The notes under the pieces are model-generated. The model was given only the letters and a program-made list of their open reading frames with translations, made no database searches and was not told the DNA's origin. Of a stretch of DNA of 42,194 bases, positions 16,694 to 26,520 are shown piece by piece. A program made the position numbers and the translations under genes. Source of the DNA: Bacillota bacterium (GTDB lineage Bacteria > Bacillota > Clostridia > Saccharofermentanales > DTU023); assembly GCA_029570375.1 (NCBI GenBank), contig JAKPXB010000050.1, forward strand, positions 1-42,194, written 5' to 3'. Numbering within the stretch: position 1 is the first letter of the stretch; every line of letters starts with the position of its first letter.

Positions 16694-17866
16694 ATGGACG
16701 AACGCAAGAAGATCATTCTAAAGGCGATAGTCGACGATTACGTGGAAACATGTGAACCCGTCGGGTCAAAGTCGCTTGTCAAGCGGCATAACCTGAAGTA
16801 CTCATCGGCGACCATCCGGAATGAAATGGCCGAACTGGAGGAGATGGGGTATCTCGAAAAGCCGCACACGTCGGCGGGCCGCATGCCTTCCGATAAAGGG
16901 TACCGGGCGTATGTCGATAACCTGCTCTCTTTGCCGAAGATTTCTCCCGAAGAAGCCGCGGCGATCAGGAATTATCTGACCGAGAATCTCAGCGAAGCCA
17001 AGGAGATGATCGAGCGGACAGCGGAGTATTTAGCGGAGAAGACGAATTATCTCTCCGTCGTGCTCTCCCCCCAGTTCTCGGATACGAGTCTGGAACAGAT
17101 CAAAATCATGATGATTGAACCAGGAAGAGCGATCGTTGTCCTCGTTCTTTCGCCCGGGATCGTGCACGACAGGCTGATCAGAATCCCCGCGCTGATTGAG
17201 GAGAAAGATCTCAATGAGATTGGCCGGGCGGTCGAGCGCTGTCTCGCCGGCAAGCGCCTCGACGACATCACGCTTGTCACCATATCCTCCGCGGCGGAAG
17301 CCTCGGAACTGCCGGAGGCACTCGTCAACCAGGTTCTGTATGAGGCGTATATCGCCATCAAGCAGACGGAGAAAATCGAAGTCTACATCGACGGGAAGTA
17401 TCAGCTGCTGAAGCACCCGGAATTCCGCGACGTCGACCGGGCAAGCCGTTTCTATGACGCGATGCAGCAGGAGCATATGGTCGCGGGATACATGCGGGAA
17501 ATGGAGCACGAAGAGGAAGGCAAGGCGTTCGCGGAGTGCGAATGGGACCTCGACTGCCTCGAGAAGATCGGGGACGAACCCAGTTCTCTTGCCGTTCAGC
17601 AGAAGAAACCGGCGTACATGGTGCGGATCGGGCAGGAAATAGCGCTGAACGGGATGGAAGATATGTCATTTATAACGACCACCTATCGTATCGGACAGCA
17701 GATCACGGGCCAAATCGGCGTGATCGGGCCGAAACGTATGCAATATGGAAACATTATCTCGCAGATCAGTTTCGTCAACAGAGCGCTGTCGGACGTGGCA
17801 AAAGATCATTACGGCCGCGGTGAGTGTCCGGCGCCCGATGACGGGAACAGGAAGAGGAGAGATTAA
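16694..17866 (+). CDS. hrcA: Heat-inducible transcription repressor HrcA
   Basis: HrcA represses the class I heat-shock operon by binding CIRCE. The N-terminus MDERKKIILKAIVDDYVETC followed by EPVGSKSLVKR, then SSATIRNEMAELEEMGYLEKPHTSAGRMPSDKGYRAYVD, is the winged-helix DNA-binding signature. The central GAF-like and inserted dimerisation regions follow, with the closing GPKRMQYGNIISQISFV. At 390 residues it is some 40 longer than typical HrcA, with an extended middle region and a charged C-terminal tail. The frame is open upstream to 16418, but ATG 16694, with AAAGGA eight bases before it and placed just after CIRCE, is clearly the start. It leads grpE, dnaK and dnaJ. Confidence 0.96.
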   Translation: MDERKKIILKAIVDDYVETCEPVGSKSLVKRHNLKYSSATIRNEMAELEEMGYLEKPHTSAGRMPSDKGYRAYVDNLLSLPKISPEEAAAIRNYLTENLSEAKEMIERTAEYLAEKTNYLSVVLSPQFSDTSLEQIKIMMIEPGRAIVVLVLSPGIVHDRLIRIPALIEEKDLNEIGRAVERCLAGKRLDDITLVTISSAAEASELPEALVNQVLYEAYIAIKQTEKIEVYIDGKYQLLKHPEFRDVDRASRFYDAMQQEHMVAGYMREMEHEEEGKAFAECEWDLDCLEKIGDEPSSLAVQQKKPAYMVRIGQEIALNGMEDMSFITTTYRIGQQITGQIGVIGPKRMQYGNIISQISFVNRALSDVAKDHYGRGECPAPDDGNRKRRD

Positions 17867-17881
17867 GGAGTGTAAGAAGCG

Positions 17882-18466
17882 ATGAGCGAACGACACGAAG
17901 AAGCGAAAGCAAAGAGAAAAAAGAACAAGCGGACAGCGGAGGAGGCAGTCTGCGAGAAGCCGGAAGGTTTACCGGAAACCGCAGAGGAAGAAGAGCCTGG
18001 CGCAGAAGCAACTGAGCCCGAAGAGACGGATCAGGACAAACTGCGCGAACTCAACCAGCGCTATCTGCGTATCTGCGCCGACTTTGACAATTTCCGCCGC
18101 AGGACGAGACAGGATCAGGCGGCGAGTTATGAGGAAGGCGTCATGGATTCGGTCCGCGCGCTGCTGCCTGTGATCGACAGCGTCGACAGCGCGATCAAAG
18201 CGTCGGAGCAATGGGAAACGGAAGAAGCGCGTGAGATCGCGGCGGGTATCGTCCTGATAAGCCAGCAGCTCAACGAGTCATTCCGAAAGCTCGGCGTTGT
18301 CGAGATCGAAGGGGAAGGATCGGCATTTGATCCCAATGTGCACCAGGCTGTGATGCACATAGAAGAAGAAGGCGGCCCCGAGAACTGTGTGACGGAGGTT
18401 TTCCGGAAAGGCTACCGGAAGGGAGACCGCGTGATCCGGCACAGCATGGTCAAAGTCGTCAACTAG
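17882..18466 (+). CDS. grpE: Nucleotide exchange factor GrpE
   Basis: GrpE releases ADP from DnaK to drive the chaperone cycle. The protein has a disordered, acidic and lysine-rich N-terminus (1-55). A long coiled-coil helix follows (DKLRELNQRYLRICADFDNF), then the GrpE signature RRRTRQDQ and SVRALLPVIDSVDSAI. The C-terminal beta-wing has GEGSAFDPNVHQAVM and RKGYRKGDRVIRHSMVKV. The length of 194 residues is typical. AAGGAG lies 11 bases before ATG 17882, and the gene follows hrcA by 15 bases in the operon. Confidence 0.96.
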   Translation: MSERHEEAKAKRKKNKRTAEEAVCEKPEGLPETAEEEEPGAEATEPEETDQDKLRELNQRYLRICADFDNFRRRTRQDQAASYEEGVMDSVRALLPVIDSVDSAIKASEQWETEEAREIAAGIVLISQQLNESFRKLGVVEIEGEGSAFDPNVHQAVMHIEEEGGPENCVTEVFRKGYRKGDRVIRHSMVKVVN

Positions 18467-18559
18467 AGATATCAGGCGTGCGCGCGTTTTTGCCGCGGAG
18501 ACGCGCGCTGAGTCAGGCCGTGGCGAACAAACGATTAATAACGAAAAGAGGAAGCTATC

Positions 18560-20398
18560 ATGGGAAAGATTATCGGTATTGACTTGGGAACGACCAATTC
18601 GGTTGTATCCGTTATGGAAGGCGGGGAGCCCGTCGTAATCCCGAACGCGGAGGGAAGCCGGACGACTCCGTCCGTCGTCGCGTTCACAACGTCAGGGGAG
18701 CGCCTTGTCGGACAAATCGCGAAGAACCAGGCGCAGAAGAATCCCGAGCGCACGATTATGTCGATTAAGCGCGAGATGGGAAGCGACCATCGCACGACCA
18801 TCGACGGCAAATCGTATTCGCCGCAGGAGATTTCGGCGATGATTCTGCAGAAACTGAAGCAGGACGCGGAGGCGTACCTCGGCGAGAGCGTGACACACGC
18901 TGTCGTCACGGTGCCCGCGTACTTCTCCGACTCTCAGCGCCAGGCGACAAAAGACGCCGGTCACATTGCCGGTCTGACGGTTGACCGGATCATCAATGAA
19001 CCGACCGCGGCGTCTCTCGCCTACGGCCTCGACAAAGAAGCCGACCAGAAGATCCTGATCTTCGACCTCGGCGGCGGAACATTCGACGTCTCCATTCTGG
19101 AGATCGGCGACGGCGTTTTCGAAGTGAAGGCGACATCCGGCAACACACGGCTCGGCGGTGATGATTTCGATAAAAAAATCGTCGACTGGATGGTCAGCGA
19201 GATGAAGAGAGAGCAGGGACTCGATCTCTCCGGCGACCGCCTGGCGATGCAGCGCCTCCGCGAGGCGGCCGAAAAGGCGAAGATTGAGCTCTCCAACGTT
19301 CTGACGACGAGCATCAACCTGCCCTTTATTTCCGCGGACCAGCACGGGGCCAAACACCTGGATCTCTCGCTGACGCGCGCCCGCTTCGACGAAATGACAT
19401 CCGATCTCGTCGAAAAGACCAAGCAGCCTCTCAAAGCCGCGATGGCCGACGCCAACCTCAAGCCGGCGGACATCGACAAGATTCTGCTGGTCGGCGGTTC
19501 GACAAGAATTCCCGCCGTGCAGGAGATGGTCCGCCAGTTCTTCGGAAAAGAACCGTTCAAAGGTATCAACCCGGACGAATGCGTCGCGATGGGCGCGGCG
19601 ATCCAGGGCGGGATCCTCGCCGGAGACATCGACGACATGGTGCTGATCGATGTCACGCCGCTGACGCTCGGCATCGAGACGCTCGGTGGCGTCATGACAC
19701 GGATGATCGACCGCAACACGCGGATCCCGACCAGCAAAAAGCGCGTCTTCTCGACAGCCGCCGACGGACAGACACAGGTAGAAGTCCACGTGCTCCAGGG
19801 TGAGCGCGAGATGGCGGCGGGCAACAAGTCGCTCGGCCGCTTCATCCTCGACGGCATCGCCCCGGCGCCCCGCGGCATTCCGCAGATTGAAGTCAGCTTC
19901 GATATCGACGCCAACGGCATCGTCAATGTTTCGGCGATCGATAAGGGTACGAACCGCGAGCAGCACATTACCATCACGGCGAGCACGAATCTGTCCGACA
20001 GCGAAATCGATCAGGCGGTGAAAGACGCGGAGCGTTTCGCCGAGGAAGACCGCCGGAAGAAAGACGAAGTCGACACGAAGAACAGGGCGGAGACGACGAT
20101 CTACGAAACGGAAAAACTCCTGAAGGAGACAGGCGACAAATTCGACAGCGCCGACAAGCAGGCCGTCGAAGAACACCTCGCCAAACTGCGCGACAGCCAT
20201 TCGCGCGGCGATTCAGAGGGTATGAAGCAGGACATGGAGTCACTGAGCCAGGCTGTCTACAAAGCTTCAGAGAAGCTCTACCAGCAGGCGCAGCAACAGC
20301 CGCCGCAGGGCGGTCCGTCAGAGCAGGCGGGCGGTTCCGGCGCCGGTCCCGGCACGTATGAAGCCGACTTTAAGGATGTAGGAGGAGACGCTCAGTAA
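18560..20398 (+). CDS. dnaK: Chaperone DnaK (Hsp70)
   Basis: Hsp70 binds exposed hydrophobic segments of client proteins in an ATP-dependent cycle with DnaJ and GrpE. The nucleotide-binding domain shows the phosphate-1 loop [49 protein letters not shown] and [14 protein letters not shown]. The substrate-binding domain begins after residue 370 ([19 protein letters not shown]) and is followed by a helical lid and a Gln/Gly-rich tail. It ends FKDVGGDAQ rather than the usual EEVDD-like tail. The 612 residues are normal for Firmicutes. A GAAAAGAGGAAG element precedes the ATG. The gene follows grpE by 93 bases. Confidence 0.98.
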   Translation: MGKIIGIDLGTTNSVVSVMEGGEPVVIPNAEGSRTTPSVVAFTTSGERLVGQIAKNQAQKNPERTIMSIKREMGSDHRTTIDGKSYSPQEISAMILQKLKQDAEAYLGESVTHAVVTVPAYFSDSQRQATKDAGHIAGLTVDRIINEPTAASLAYGLDKEADQKILIFDLGGGTFDVSILEIGDGVFEVKATSGNTRLGGDDFDKKIVDWMVSEMKREQGLDLSGDRLAMQRLREAAEKAKIELSNVLTTSINLPFISADQHGAKHLDLSLTRARFDEMTSDLVEKTKQPLKAAMADANLKPADIDKILLVGGSTRIPAVQEMVRQFFGKEPFKGINPDECVAMGAAIQGGILAGDIDDMVLIDVTPLTLGIETLGGVMTRMIDRNTRIPTSKKRVFSTAADGQTQVEVHVLQGEREMAAGNKSLGRFILDGIAPAPRGIPQIEVSFDIDANGIVNVSAIDKGTNREQHITITASTNLSDSEIDQAVKDAERFAEEDRRKKDEVDTKNRAETTIYETEKLLKETGDKFDSADKQAVEEHLAKLRDSHSRGDSEGMKQDMESLSQAVYKASEKLYQQAQQQPPQGGPSEQAGGSGAGPGTYEADFKDVGGDAQ

Positions 20399-20467
20399 AA
20401 GAGTGTTTCGAAAGGCGCCGCCACGCTTTGTGAAAGCGTCTTTCCGGTCGGTGCAGTTGAATCTGAT

Positions 20468-20531
20468 GAGAGCGGGCCTCGCACCCGCTCTCTGACGTGG
20501 TAAGATAGACGGGCGGCGCCGGTTGCGCCGC
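20468..20531 (+). other. Two hairpins in the dnaK-dnaJ spacer
   Basis: A 9-base perfect stem (20468-20476 with 20484-20492, GAGAGCGGG) is followed by a 7-base perfect stem (20513-20519 with 20525-20531) ending two bases before the dnaJ ribosome-binding site. Neither has a T-run, so they look like RNA processing or stability elements, or structures limiting dnaJ translation, rather than terminators. Confidence 0.5.
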
Positions 20532-20545
20532 ACAGGAGGTCAGAA

Positions 20546-21718
20546 TTGGCGGCTAAACGCGATTATTATGATGTGCTCGGCGTTTCCCGTGAAGCGGACG
20601 AGAGTGAAATAAAAAAAGCTTTCTGGAAACTTGCCAAACAGTATCACCCGGATGTCAACCCGGGTGACAAAGAGGCGGAAGAGAAGTTCAAGGAAGCGAA
20701 TGAAGCATATGAAGTTCTCTCCGATTCCGAAAAAAGAGCCAATTATGACCAATACGGCCATGCGGGGGTGGACGCGTCAGCCTATGATGGGTTTGCCGGA
20801 GGCGCCTACAACATCAACCTCGATGACCTTTTCTCGTCTCTTTTTGGGAGTTTCGGCGGATTTGGCGGTTTCGGCGGATTCGGAAGCCAACAGGCCAGGC
20901 GCCGAACCGGCCCGGCGCGCGGTGCGAATCTGCGTTACCGCATGAACCTCGACTTCGGGGAAGCGGCTTTCGGTGTGGAGCGCGAAATCTCCATCCGCAA
21001 AGCGGATCGCTGCGGGAAGTGTGGGGGAAAGGGCACAGCCGATGGATCGGATCCTGCTGTTTGTCCTGTCTGCAATGGAACCGGCCAGGAACACACGCAG
21101 CAGCAGACGCTTTTCGGGTCGATGATGACATCCAGGCCTTGTTCGCGCTGCGGCGGTTCTGGCCAGATTATCGCGAACCCCTGCCCCGTATGCCAGGGCG
21201 AGGGAACCGTCATGCGCGACAAGAAGCTCCTGGTGACTGTCCCCGCCGGAATTAACGAAGGCGAGATGCTGACACTTCGCGGAGAAGGGGAGCCGGGGCG
21301 CAATGGCGGACCGTTCGGCGACCTTTTTATACAGATTCTGATCAGACCGCATCCCGTGTTTACGCGTGAAGGAAACATGACATTCTGCGAGGTGCCGATC
21401 ACATACGCGCAGGCAGCGCTCGGTAACGAGATTGACGTCCCGACAATCGACGGACAGTATAAATATAAACTCCGGGAAGGGACGCAGCCGGGAGAAATAT
21501 TCACCATACGCGGCAAAGGTATTCCCTATATAGGGCGGCCGAATGTCCGCGGCGATCATCAGTTCCGGGTTGTACTGGAAGTGCCCCGCAATCTGTCACA
21601 GGAACAGAAAGAGCTGCTCCGGTCGTTTGACGCCCTGTGTTCTGATCAGCATTACGCGAAGCGCCGCGGGTTCTTCGAGCGTGTGCGCGACACGCTGAAA
21701 GGCAATCCTTCACAATGA
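20546..21718 (+). CDS. dnaJ: Chaperone DnaJ (Hsp40)
   Basis: DnaJ delivers clients to DnaK and stimulates its ATPase. The domain order is complete: J-domain with the HPD in [10 protein letters not shown], a Gly/Phe-rich linker ([15 protein letters not shown]), four CxxCxGxG zinc repeats ([32 protein letters not shown]) and the C-terminal beta-sandwich substrate domains. The start is TTG at 20546 with AGGAGG six bases upstream; no ATG is available near the conserved N-terminus. At 390 residues it is standard. Its stop overlaps the next gene start by four bases (ATGA), so the exonuclease gene is translationally coupled to this operon. Confidence 0.97.
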   Translation: MAAKRDYYDVLGVSREADESEIKKAFWKLAKQYHPDVNPGDKEAEEKFKEANEAYEVLSDSEKRANYDQYGHAGVDASAYDGFAGGAYNINLDDLFSSLFGSFGGFGGFGGFGSQQARRRTGPARGANLRYRMNLDFGEAAFGVEREISIRKADRCGKCGGKGTADGSDPAVCPVCNGTGQEHTQQQTLFGSMMTSRPCSRCGGSGQIIANPCPVCQGEGTVMRDKKLLVTVPAGINEGEMLTLRGEGEPGRNGGPFGDLFIQILIRPHPVFTREGNMTFCEVPITYAQAALGNEIDVPTIDGQYKYKLREGTQPGEIFTIRGKGIPYIGRPNVRGDHQFRVVLEVPRNLSQEQKELLRSFDALCSDQHYAKRRGFFERVRDTLKGNPSQ

Positions 21719-22626
21719 ATCTGATTGTGATCGATCTGGAGTGGAATACGGCGACGAGGTCACAGAAGGCAGATTCATGGCCGGCAGCCGGCATGATGTT
21801 TGAAATAATCGAAATCGGCGCCGTTCAGATGAAAGACGGTTTCCAGACAGGCGGGCATTTTCACCGCTATGTGAAACCTGTCGTGTACAAGAGAATTCAA
21901 TACCATATCGCGGCTGTGACAAAGCGGACGCAGCAAAGTTTGAAGAACGGCGTCTTATTTCCTCAGGCCGCGGATGAATTGATTCGTTTCACGGGGGAGA
22001 ATCCCGTTCTGGTCTCCTGGGGAACCGCTGATCCGGAGGTCTTGATCTCTAATTTTCAGTTTCACGAAAAATGCGGTGAGTTTCGATTCCTGGCGCTTAA
22101 TGCGCAGGCGTTCTTTTCCGGATTCGCCGAAGGAGTCTCCGCAGGTGAGCAGCGCTCAGTCGAGTACGCGCTGGATTATCTGAATCTCCCGAAAGACCTC
22201 CCGTTCCATGAAGCGCTCTCCGACGCTGTCTACGCGGCGCGCATTCTGGGGCGCACACTTGAGCAGGAGCTCGCAAAGCAGCCGGACGCGACCGTCGAAA
22301 CGCTTATCCGGCCGTATGTTTACGACCCTTTCCTGACGAGGCAGAGAGAAGATAGGATAGAGCTCGAAAAAGGCGGGGATTTGCTGACGGCCCTGAAGAA
22401 CCGCGCGTTTGTATGTCCTGCCTGTCAAAAAGAACTGCGCCTTCTTCCGGCAAGCGGGGGCTGCGGCTGGCAAAATGTCAAACCGGATAAAATATGGTTT
22501 TCCGCGGCTGTGTGTGAGGAGCACGGTCAAATTGAGATTTGGGTCAGGAAAATGCGCCGGACAAAGGCCCGGAGCTATACCATCAAGACGCGTATACCAG
22601 AAGGTCCTTTAAAGAATTTTTTTTAA
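21715..22626 (+). CDS. DEDD-family 3'-5' exonuclease-like protein with a zinc-ribbon-like tail
   Basis: The N-terminal domain (about 1-185) has the RNase T/DnaQ exonuclease motifs: ExoI with Asp7 and Glu9 in LIVIDLEWN, ExoII around [10 protein letters not shown], and ExoIII with the histidine and aspartate of [13 protein letters not shown]. These four acidic residues plus His bind two metal ions in active DEDDh enzymes. It resembles the KapD-like exonucleases of Firmicutes. The C-terminal 90 residues carry CPACQKEL and a later Cys/His pair ([10 protein letters not shown]), suggestive of a small zinc-binding module. The start ATG overlaps the dnaJ stop codon, so it is probably cotranscribed with the heat-shock operon. 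The substrate (RNA or DNA) is unknown. Confidence 0.8.
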   Translation: MNLIVIDLEWNTATRSQKADSWPAAGMMFEIIEIGAVQMKDGFQTGGHFHRYVKPVVYKRIQYHIAAVTKRTQQSLKNGVLFPQAADELIRFTGENPVLVSWGTADPEVLISNFQFHEKCGEFRFLALNAQAFFSGFAEGVSAGEQRSVEYALDYLNLPKDLPFHEALSDAVYAARILGRTLEQELAKQPDATVETLIRPYVYDPFLTRQREDRIELEKGGDLLTALKNRAFVCPACQKELRLLPASGGCGWQNVKPDKIWFSAAVCEEHGQIEIWVRKMRRTKARSYTIKTRIPEGPLKNFF

Positions 22627-22655
22627 TTATCTCCCTATTCAAGGCAAATCAATAA

Positions 22656-22684
22656 TTGACTTAAATGTTTCACTACCCTATAAT
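22656..22684 (+). promoter_or_regulatory. Strong sigma-A promoter of the peptide ABC operon
   Basis: TTGACT (22656-22661) and a consensus TATAAT (22679-22684) have a 17-base spacer. A direct repeat AAATCAATAA flanks the promoter on both sides, and a small palindrome (AATAACTGGTTATT, 22693-22706) follows. The remaining leader to 22807 is about 120 bases with no open frame; its WGGCC-type complementary segments near 22704-22710 and 22777-22783 could pair. Confidence 0.8.
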
Positions 22685-22807
22685 CATAAATCAATAACTG
22701 GTTATTGGCCGCAGAATAGGCATTTGTTCTGTCGTACAGTATAAAAATTCGGTAATGAAGTATATCCATACCGAAGGCCAATGGCAAGAAATTGTAAGGA
22801 GGAAATT

Positions 22808-24541
22808 ATGACAACGAAGAAGATTCTGATGCTGCTTTTGGCGCTTGTGATGATCTTTTCGCTGGTGGCCTGCGGCCCCGGAAAGGATGATCCCCAAAAG
22901 ACAGATCCATCGGCACCGGCTGCTACCGGAGATTCAACAGAACCCGACAGCGCACAGACTGAAGCCCCCAAGGCGAAGGATAATATCCTTAAGATCGGCG
23001 GCAGCGGCTATGACGGCGTATTCAACCCCATCATGAGCAGCAATGTCTATGACGCTTATGTCTGCGATCTGATCTTTGAAGCCCTCGTCCAGCTGGACAA
23101 AGAAGGCAACTACATCCCGATGCTGGCTACCTGGGAAGTCTCCGAGGATAAGAAGACGTATACCTTTACGCTGAAAGACGGGATTAAGTTCTCCGACGGA
23201 ACGCCGCTGACGGCTGAAGACGTCGCGTTTACTTACCGCACCATAGCGGATCCCAAGTATGATGGACCCCGCGCGTACGCGGTTGACGGTATGGTCGGAT
23301 ACGATGAATACCACAAGGGAACGTCCGCTGAATTTGCCGGTATTGAAGTCAAAGATGAGAAGACGATTGCTTTCACGTTTAAAGAAGCGGTTGTGTCCAA
23401 TATCGAGAACTTCGGCTACGGTATTCTTAGCAAAGAATATTACGCCTTCGGAGATAACTTCGATACATTCAAAGAGCTGATCGGCAAACCGATGGGATCA
23501 GGCCCGATGCTGCTCGAAGATTTTGCGCCGAAACAGCATATCCTGCTTGAAACAAACAAAGAGTACTGGGATACTGCGCGCGTTCCGAAGATCGACGGCG
23601 TACTGATCAGCGAGGTCACAGAAGAGACTATTCTGGCGGCACTCGAATCCGGACAAATCGACCACGCGCAGCCGCAGACGAATAAAGACAACCTCGATAA
23701 GATCAACGAAATGCCTAATGTCACCGCGGTTCCGTTCCTCGGCAACGGCTATACATTCATGTGCTTTGAGACGACCACGCCTCCGTTCGACCAGAAGGAA
23801 GTCCGCCAGGCGATGCTGTACGCGCTTAACCGCAAAGAGTTCATCAAGGCCGAGTACAAATCGGAAGAACTCGCTTCCGTCGGTATGGCGCCCCTCTCTC
23901 CGACAAGCTGGGCGTTCCCCGATGAAGGCCTCAACCCCTACGATTTCGACCTCAACAAGGCGAATGAGCTTCTCGACAAAGCCGGCTGGGAGATGAAAGA
24001 AGACGGATTCCGCTACAAGGACGGCGAGAAACTGACCGTCCGGTGGCTCGTTTACACTGAGTCAACATGGACCCAGACGCTTTCCGGTCTCGCGGCCGAT
24101 ACATGGAAGCAGATCGGCGTTGACCTCATTATCGACCTGATGGACTTCAATACCGTCGCGGAGAAAACAATGGACGCGGACCCGGCAGAGAGACCCAAAA
24201 ACTTTGACGTCTATACCATGGGCTTCAGCCTCTCCGTCGACCCCGACCTCAAAGGCGCGCTCTTTGACGCCGACGCGGGTGAAAAGGGCGGCTTCAACGC
24301 CTCCGGATTCCGCGACGAGCATGTTCAGGAACTGATCGCCAAAGGCAGAACGACCTTTGATCAGGCCGAACGCGTTAAGATCTACGCGGAACTCGCCAAG
24401 ATTCTGAACGACGAAGTGGCGACAGCAATCGTAGCGTACCGCTATGAACTCTGGGCCGTTAACAACCGGGTCAAGAATCTCGACGTCAGCACCTACCTCA
24501 AGTGGACAGCGTTTATCCACGACATTGAGCTGACAGACTAA
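22808..24541 (+). CDS. Peptide ABC transporter substrate-binding lipoprotein (family 5)
   Basis: The protein binds an oligo- or dipeptide outside the membrane and passes it to the permeases encoded downstream. The signal peptide (KKILMLLLALVMIFSLVAC) ends in a lipobox with Cys22. A low-complexity linker rich in Pro, Asp and Thr follows. The family 5 core reads YDAYVCDLIFEALVQL, FTLKDGIKFSDGTPLTAEDVAFTY and QAMLYALNRKEFI. The 577-residue length is usual for OppA/DppA proteins. AAGGAGG lies six bases before ATG 22808, so the longer frame from 22781 is not used. It leads a five-gene ABC unit. Peptide length specificity cannot be read from sequence. Confidence 0.9.
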   Translation: MTTKKILMLLLALVMIFSLVACGPGKDDPQKTDPSAPAATGDSTEPDSAQTEAPKAKDNILKIGGSGYDGVFNPIMSSNVYDAYVCDLIFEALVQLDKEGNYIPMLATWEVSEDKKTYTFTLKDGIKFSDGTPLTAEDVAFTYRTIADPKYDGPRAYAVDGMVGYDEYHKGTSAEFAGIEVKDEKTIAFTFKEAVVSNIENFGYGILSKEYYAFGDNFDTFKELIGKPMGSGPMLLEDFAPKQHILLETNKEYWDTARVPKIDGVLISEVTEETILAALESGQIDHAQPQTNKDNLDKINEMPNVTAVPFLGNGYTFMCFETTTPPFDQKEVRQAMLYALNRKEFIKAEYKSEELASVGMAPLSPTSWAFPDEGLNPYDFDLNKANELLDKAGWEMKEDGFRYKDGEKLTVRWLVYTESTWTQTLSGLAADTWKQIGVDLIIDLMDFNTVAEKTMDADPAERPKNFDVYTMGFSLSVDPDLKGALFDADAGEKGGFNASGFRDEHVQELIAKGRTTFDQAERVKIYAELAKILNDEVATAIVAYRYELWAVNNRVKNLDVSTYLKWTAFIHDIELTD

Positions 24542-24575
24542 GATCCGTCACGTGCAAATGATTTTGTAAAACAAT

Positions 24576-24604
24576 GTGCCGGAGGGAATTGTACCCTCCG
24601 GCAC
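24576..24604 (+). other. Intercistronic 11-base hairpin after the binding-protein gene
   Basis: A perfect 11-base stem (24576-24586 with 24594-24604, GTGCCGGAGGG) with a 7-base loop lies between the binding-protein gene and the first permease gene, without a T-run. Such stems commonly protect the upstream mRNA and raise binding-protein output over that of the permeases. Confidence 0.65.
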
Positions 24605-24633
24605 GCTGATTATAGGAGAATTGAGGTGGGAGA

Positions 24634-25599
24634 ATGCGCACGTATATCATTCGCCGGTTAGCGCAGATGGTACCAGTTTTCCTCGGTATTATGCTTATCC
24701 TGTTTTTGTTATTGCAGCTGGCACCGGGCGGGCCTACCGGGATGCTGATGGATCCGCGCATGTCGGCTGAACAGAAGCAGGAACTGGCAGAGAAGTACGG
24801 CGAGAACAAGCCGTTCTACGAAAAATTTATCAGCTGGATGGCCGATGCCGCGAAAGGCAATTTCGGCAATTCCATCACACACAAAAAACCCGTTGTGGAG
24901 GTCATCAAGGATTTCATCGGGAATACATTCCTCCTGGCGATTGTATCCCTGCTCGTCGGCCTCTTTATAGGGGTTCCTATTGGTATAGTTTCCGCGACGA
25001 AACAGTATTCCGCTGTCGATTACGGAACGACCATCTTTTCTCTGATCGGTGTCAGTCTCCCGGCGTTCTTCTTCGGACTTCTGCTGCTGAAAATATTCGC
25101 CGTTGAGCTGCCGTGGTTCCCGATCTTTGGCCTGACCAACCCGCTGCTGCGCAAAGCGGACTGGATTGTCCGCGCGATCGACAAAGCGCACCACCTTGTC
25201 CTGCCCGTCACAGTGCTGGGGTTGACACAAGCCGCGTCATTCATGCGTTATACGCGTTCTTCCATGCTGGAGGTGATCCGCCAGGATTATGTCCGCACAG
25301 CGCGCGCCAAAGGGCTCAGGGACAAGGTTGTCATTTACAAACACGCTTTCCGGAACGCGATGATTCCGATTATCACTCTTCTCGGATTCTCTATCCCCGG
25401 CTTGATCTCCGGTGCGCTGATGACAGAGACTATTTTTTCGCTGCCCGGCCTTGGCAAGATTTCAGTTGAAGCGGTCGGACAGCGCAATTATCCGCTCATC
25501 CTCGGAATCAACGCCATGCTGTCGATCGTCACGCTGCTATCGGCGCTTATCGCTGATCTTCTGTACGCGACGGCCGATCCGCGTATCCGTTACGATTAG
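24634..25599 (+). CDS. Peptide ABC transporter permease (DppB/OppB type)
   Basis: This is the first inner-membrane permease of the importer. It has about six membrane helices, starting with YIIRRLAQMVPVFLGIMLILF. It contains the EAA-loop region that contacts the ATPases (DYVRTARAKGLRDKVVIYKHAFRNAMIPI) and the family ending LYATADPRIRYD. Length is 321 residues. An AGGTGGGAG element lies directly before ATG 24634. It follows the intercistronic hairpin and precedes the second permease by nine bases. The B/C permease order is conserved in Opp and Dpp operons, which cannot be told apart here. Confidence 0.93.
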   Translation: MRTYIIRRLAQMVPVFLGIMLILFLLLQLAPGGPTGMLMDPRMSAEQKQELAEKYGENKPFYEKFISWMADAAKGNFGNSITHKKPVVEVIKDFIGNTFLLAIVSLLVGLFIGVPIGIVSATKQYSAVDYGTTIFSLIGVSLPAFFFGLLLLKIFAVELPWFPIFGLTNPLLRKADWIVRAIDKAHHLVLPVTVLGLTQAASFMRYTRSSMLEVIRQDYVRTARAKGLRDKVVIYKHAFRNAMIPIITLLGFSIPGLISGALMTETIFSLPGLGKISVEAVGQRNYPLILGINAMLSIVTLLSALIADLLYATADPRIRYD

Positions 25600-25608
25600 G
25601 GGGGGCTT

Positions 25609-26511
25609 ATGACATCGAATACAACTGTATCTAAGTGCCTGACCGGAAGGAAAGACAAACAGGTTGAATCTTTCTGGAGCAGTATTTTTAAACAGTTCAG
25701 GAAGAACAAGCTCGCTGTTGTCAGTTTTTATGTTCTGCTGGTCATTATCCTCGCGTGTATCTTTGTTCCCATTTTTTCGCCATACACGATGGAACAGACC
25801 AATATGCAGGAAAAATCCCTGCCGCCTTCTGCCGCGCACTGGTTTGGGACCGATGATATCGGCCGCGACCTTTTTACCCGGCTATTCGTGGGAGGCCGGA
25901 TTTCACTGGGAATCTCGCTGGCCGTCGTCGCGCTGGAGTGTGTGATCGGCATACTGCTCGGGACACTGGCCGGTTATTACGGTGGTTTCGTTGATGGGTT
26001 GATCATGCGAATCGCCGATATTTTTCTCTGTTTCCCGTTTCTCATCATCTGTATCACGATTGTGTCCATATTCTCCAGCGGCCCCGTGACGCTCATCGTC
26101 ACCCTGGCCGTGCTGTCGTGGCCGTCGATCGCCCGTATTGTGCGCGCTCAGATCCTGTCGCTGCGCGAACTCGAATACATGGAAGCGTGTGAAGCGCTGG
26201 GGATCAGTGATTCCAGGCGCATGTTCAGGCACCTGCTTCCCAACGTGATGGCGTACGTCATCGTTTACGCGACACTCGGTATTGCCGGGACTATCCTCAC
26301 GGAGACGAGCCTGTCCTTCCTGGGAATGGGCATTCGATTCCCTATACCGACCTGGGGCAACCTGATTCAGGCGGCGCGCAACCCTGCCGTTCTCGATAAA
26401 TACTGGTGGTACTGGGTCCCTTCCGGCGTGGCGATTTTCCTGACGGTCATGTGCTGGAACATTATTGGCGACGCGCTGCGCGATGCGGTCGATCCCAAAA
26501 TGAAGAGGTAG
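25609..26511 (+). CDS. Peptide ABC transporter permease (DppC/OppC type)
   Basis: This is the second permease subunit, 300 residues. A cytoplasmic N-terminus leads into the first helix (LAVVSFYVLLVIILACIFVPI), then the family hallmark HWFGTDDIGRDLFTRLFVGG and further helices. The EAA-type loop reads EYMEACEALGISDSRRMFRHLLPN, and the C-terminus ends GDALRDAVDPKMKR. It pairs with the DppB-type protein to form the channel. A G-rich Shine-Dalgarno (AGGGGGGGC) precedes the ATG. It is separated by only nine bases from the upstream gene and directly abuts the ATPase gene. Confidence 0.93.
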   Translation: MTSNTTVSKCLTGRKDKQVESFWSSIFKQFRKNKLAVVSFYVLLVIILACIFVPIFSPYTMEQTNMQEKSLPPSAAHWFGTDDIGRDLFTRLFVGGRISLGISLAVVALECVIGILLGTLAGYYGGFVDGLIMRIADIFLCFPFLIICITIVSIFSSGPVTLIVTLAVLSWPSIARIVRAQILSLRELEYMEACEALGISDSRRMFRHLLPNVMAYVIVYATLGIAGTILTETSLSFLGMGIRFPIPTWGNLIQAARNPAVLDKYWWYWVPSGVAIFLTVMCWNIIGDALRDAVDPKMKR

Positions 26512-26520
26512 GTGGCAAGG

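Noticed and set aside
18692-20200. Long minus-strand open frame opposite dnaK
   Set aside because: A well-known antisense artefact of dnaK genes; no domain or start signal.
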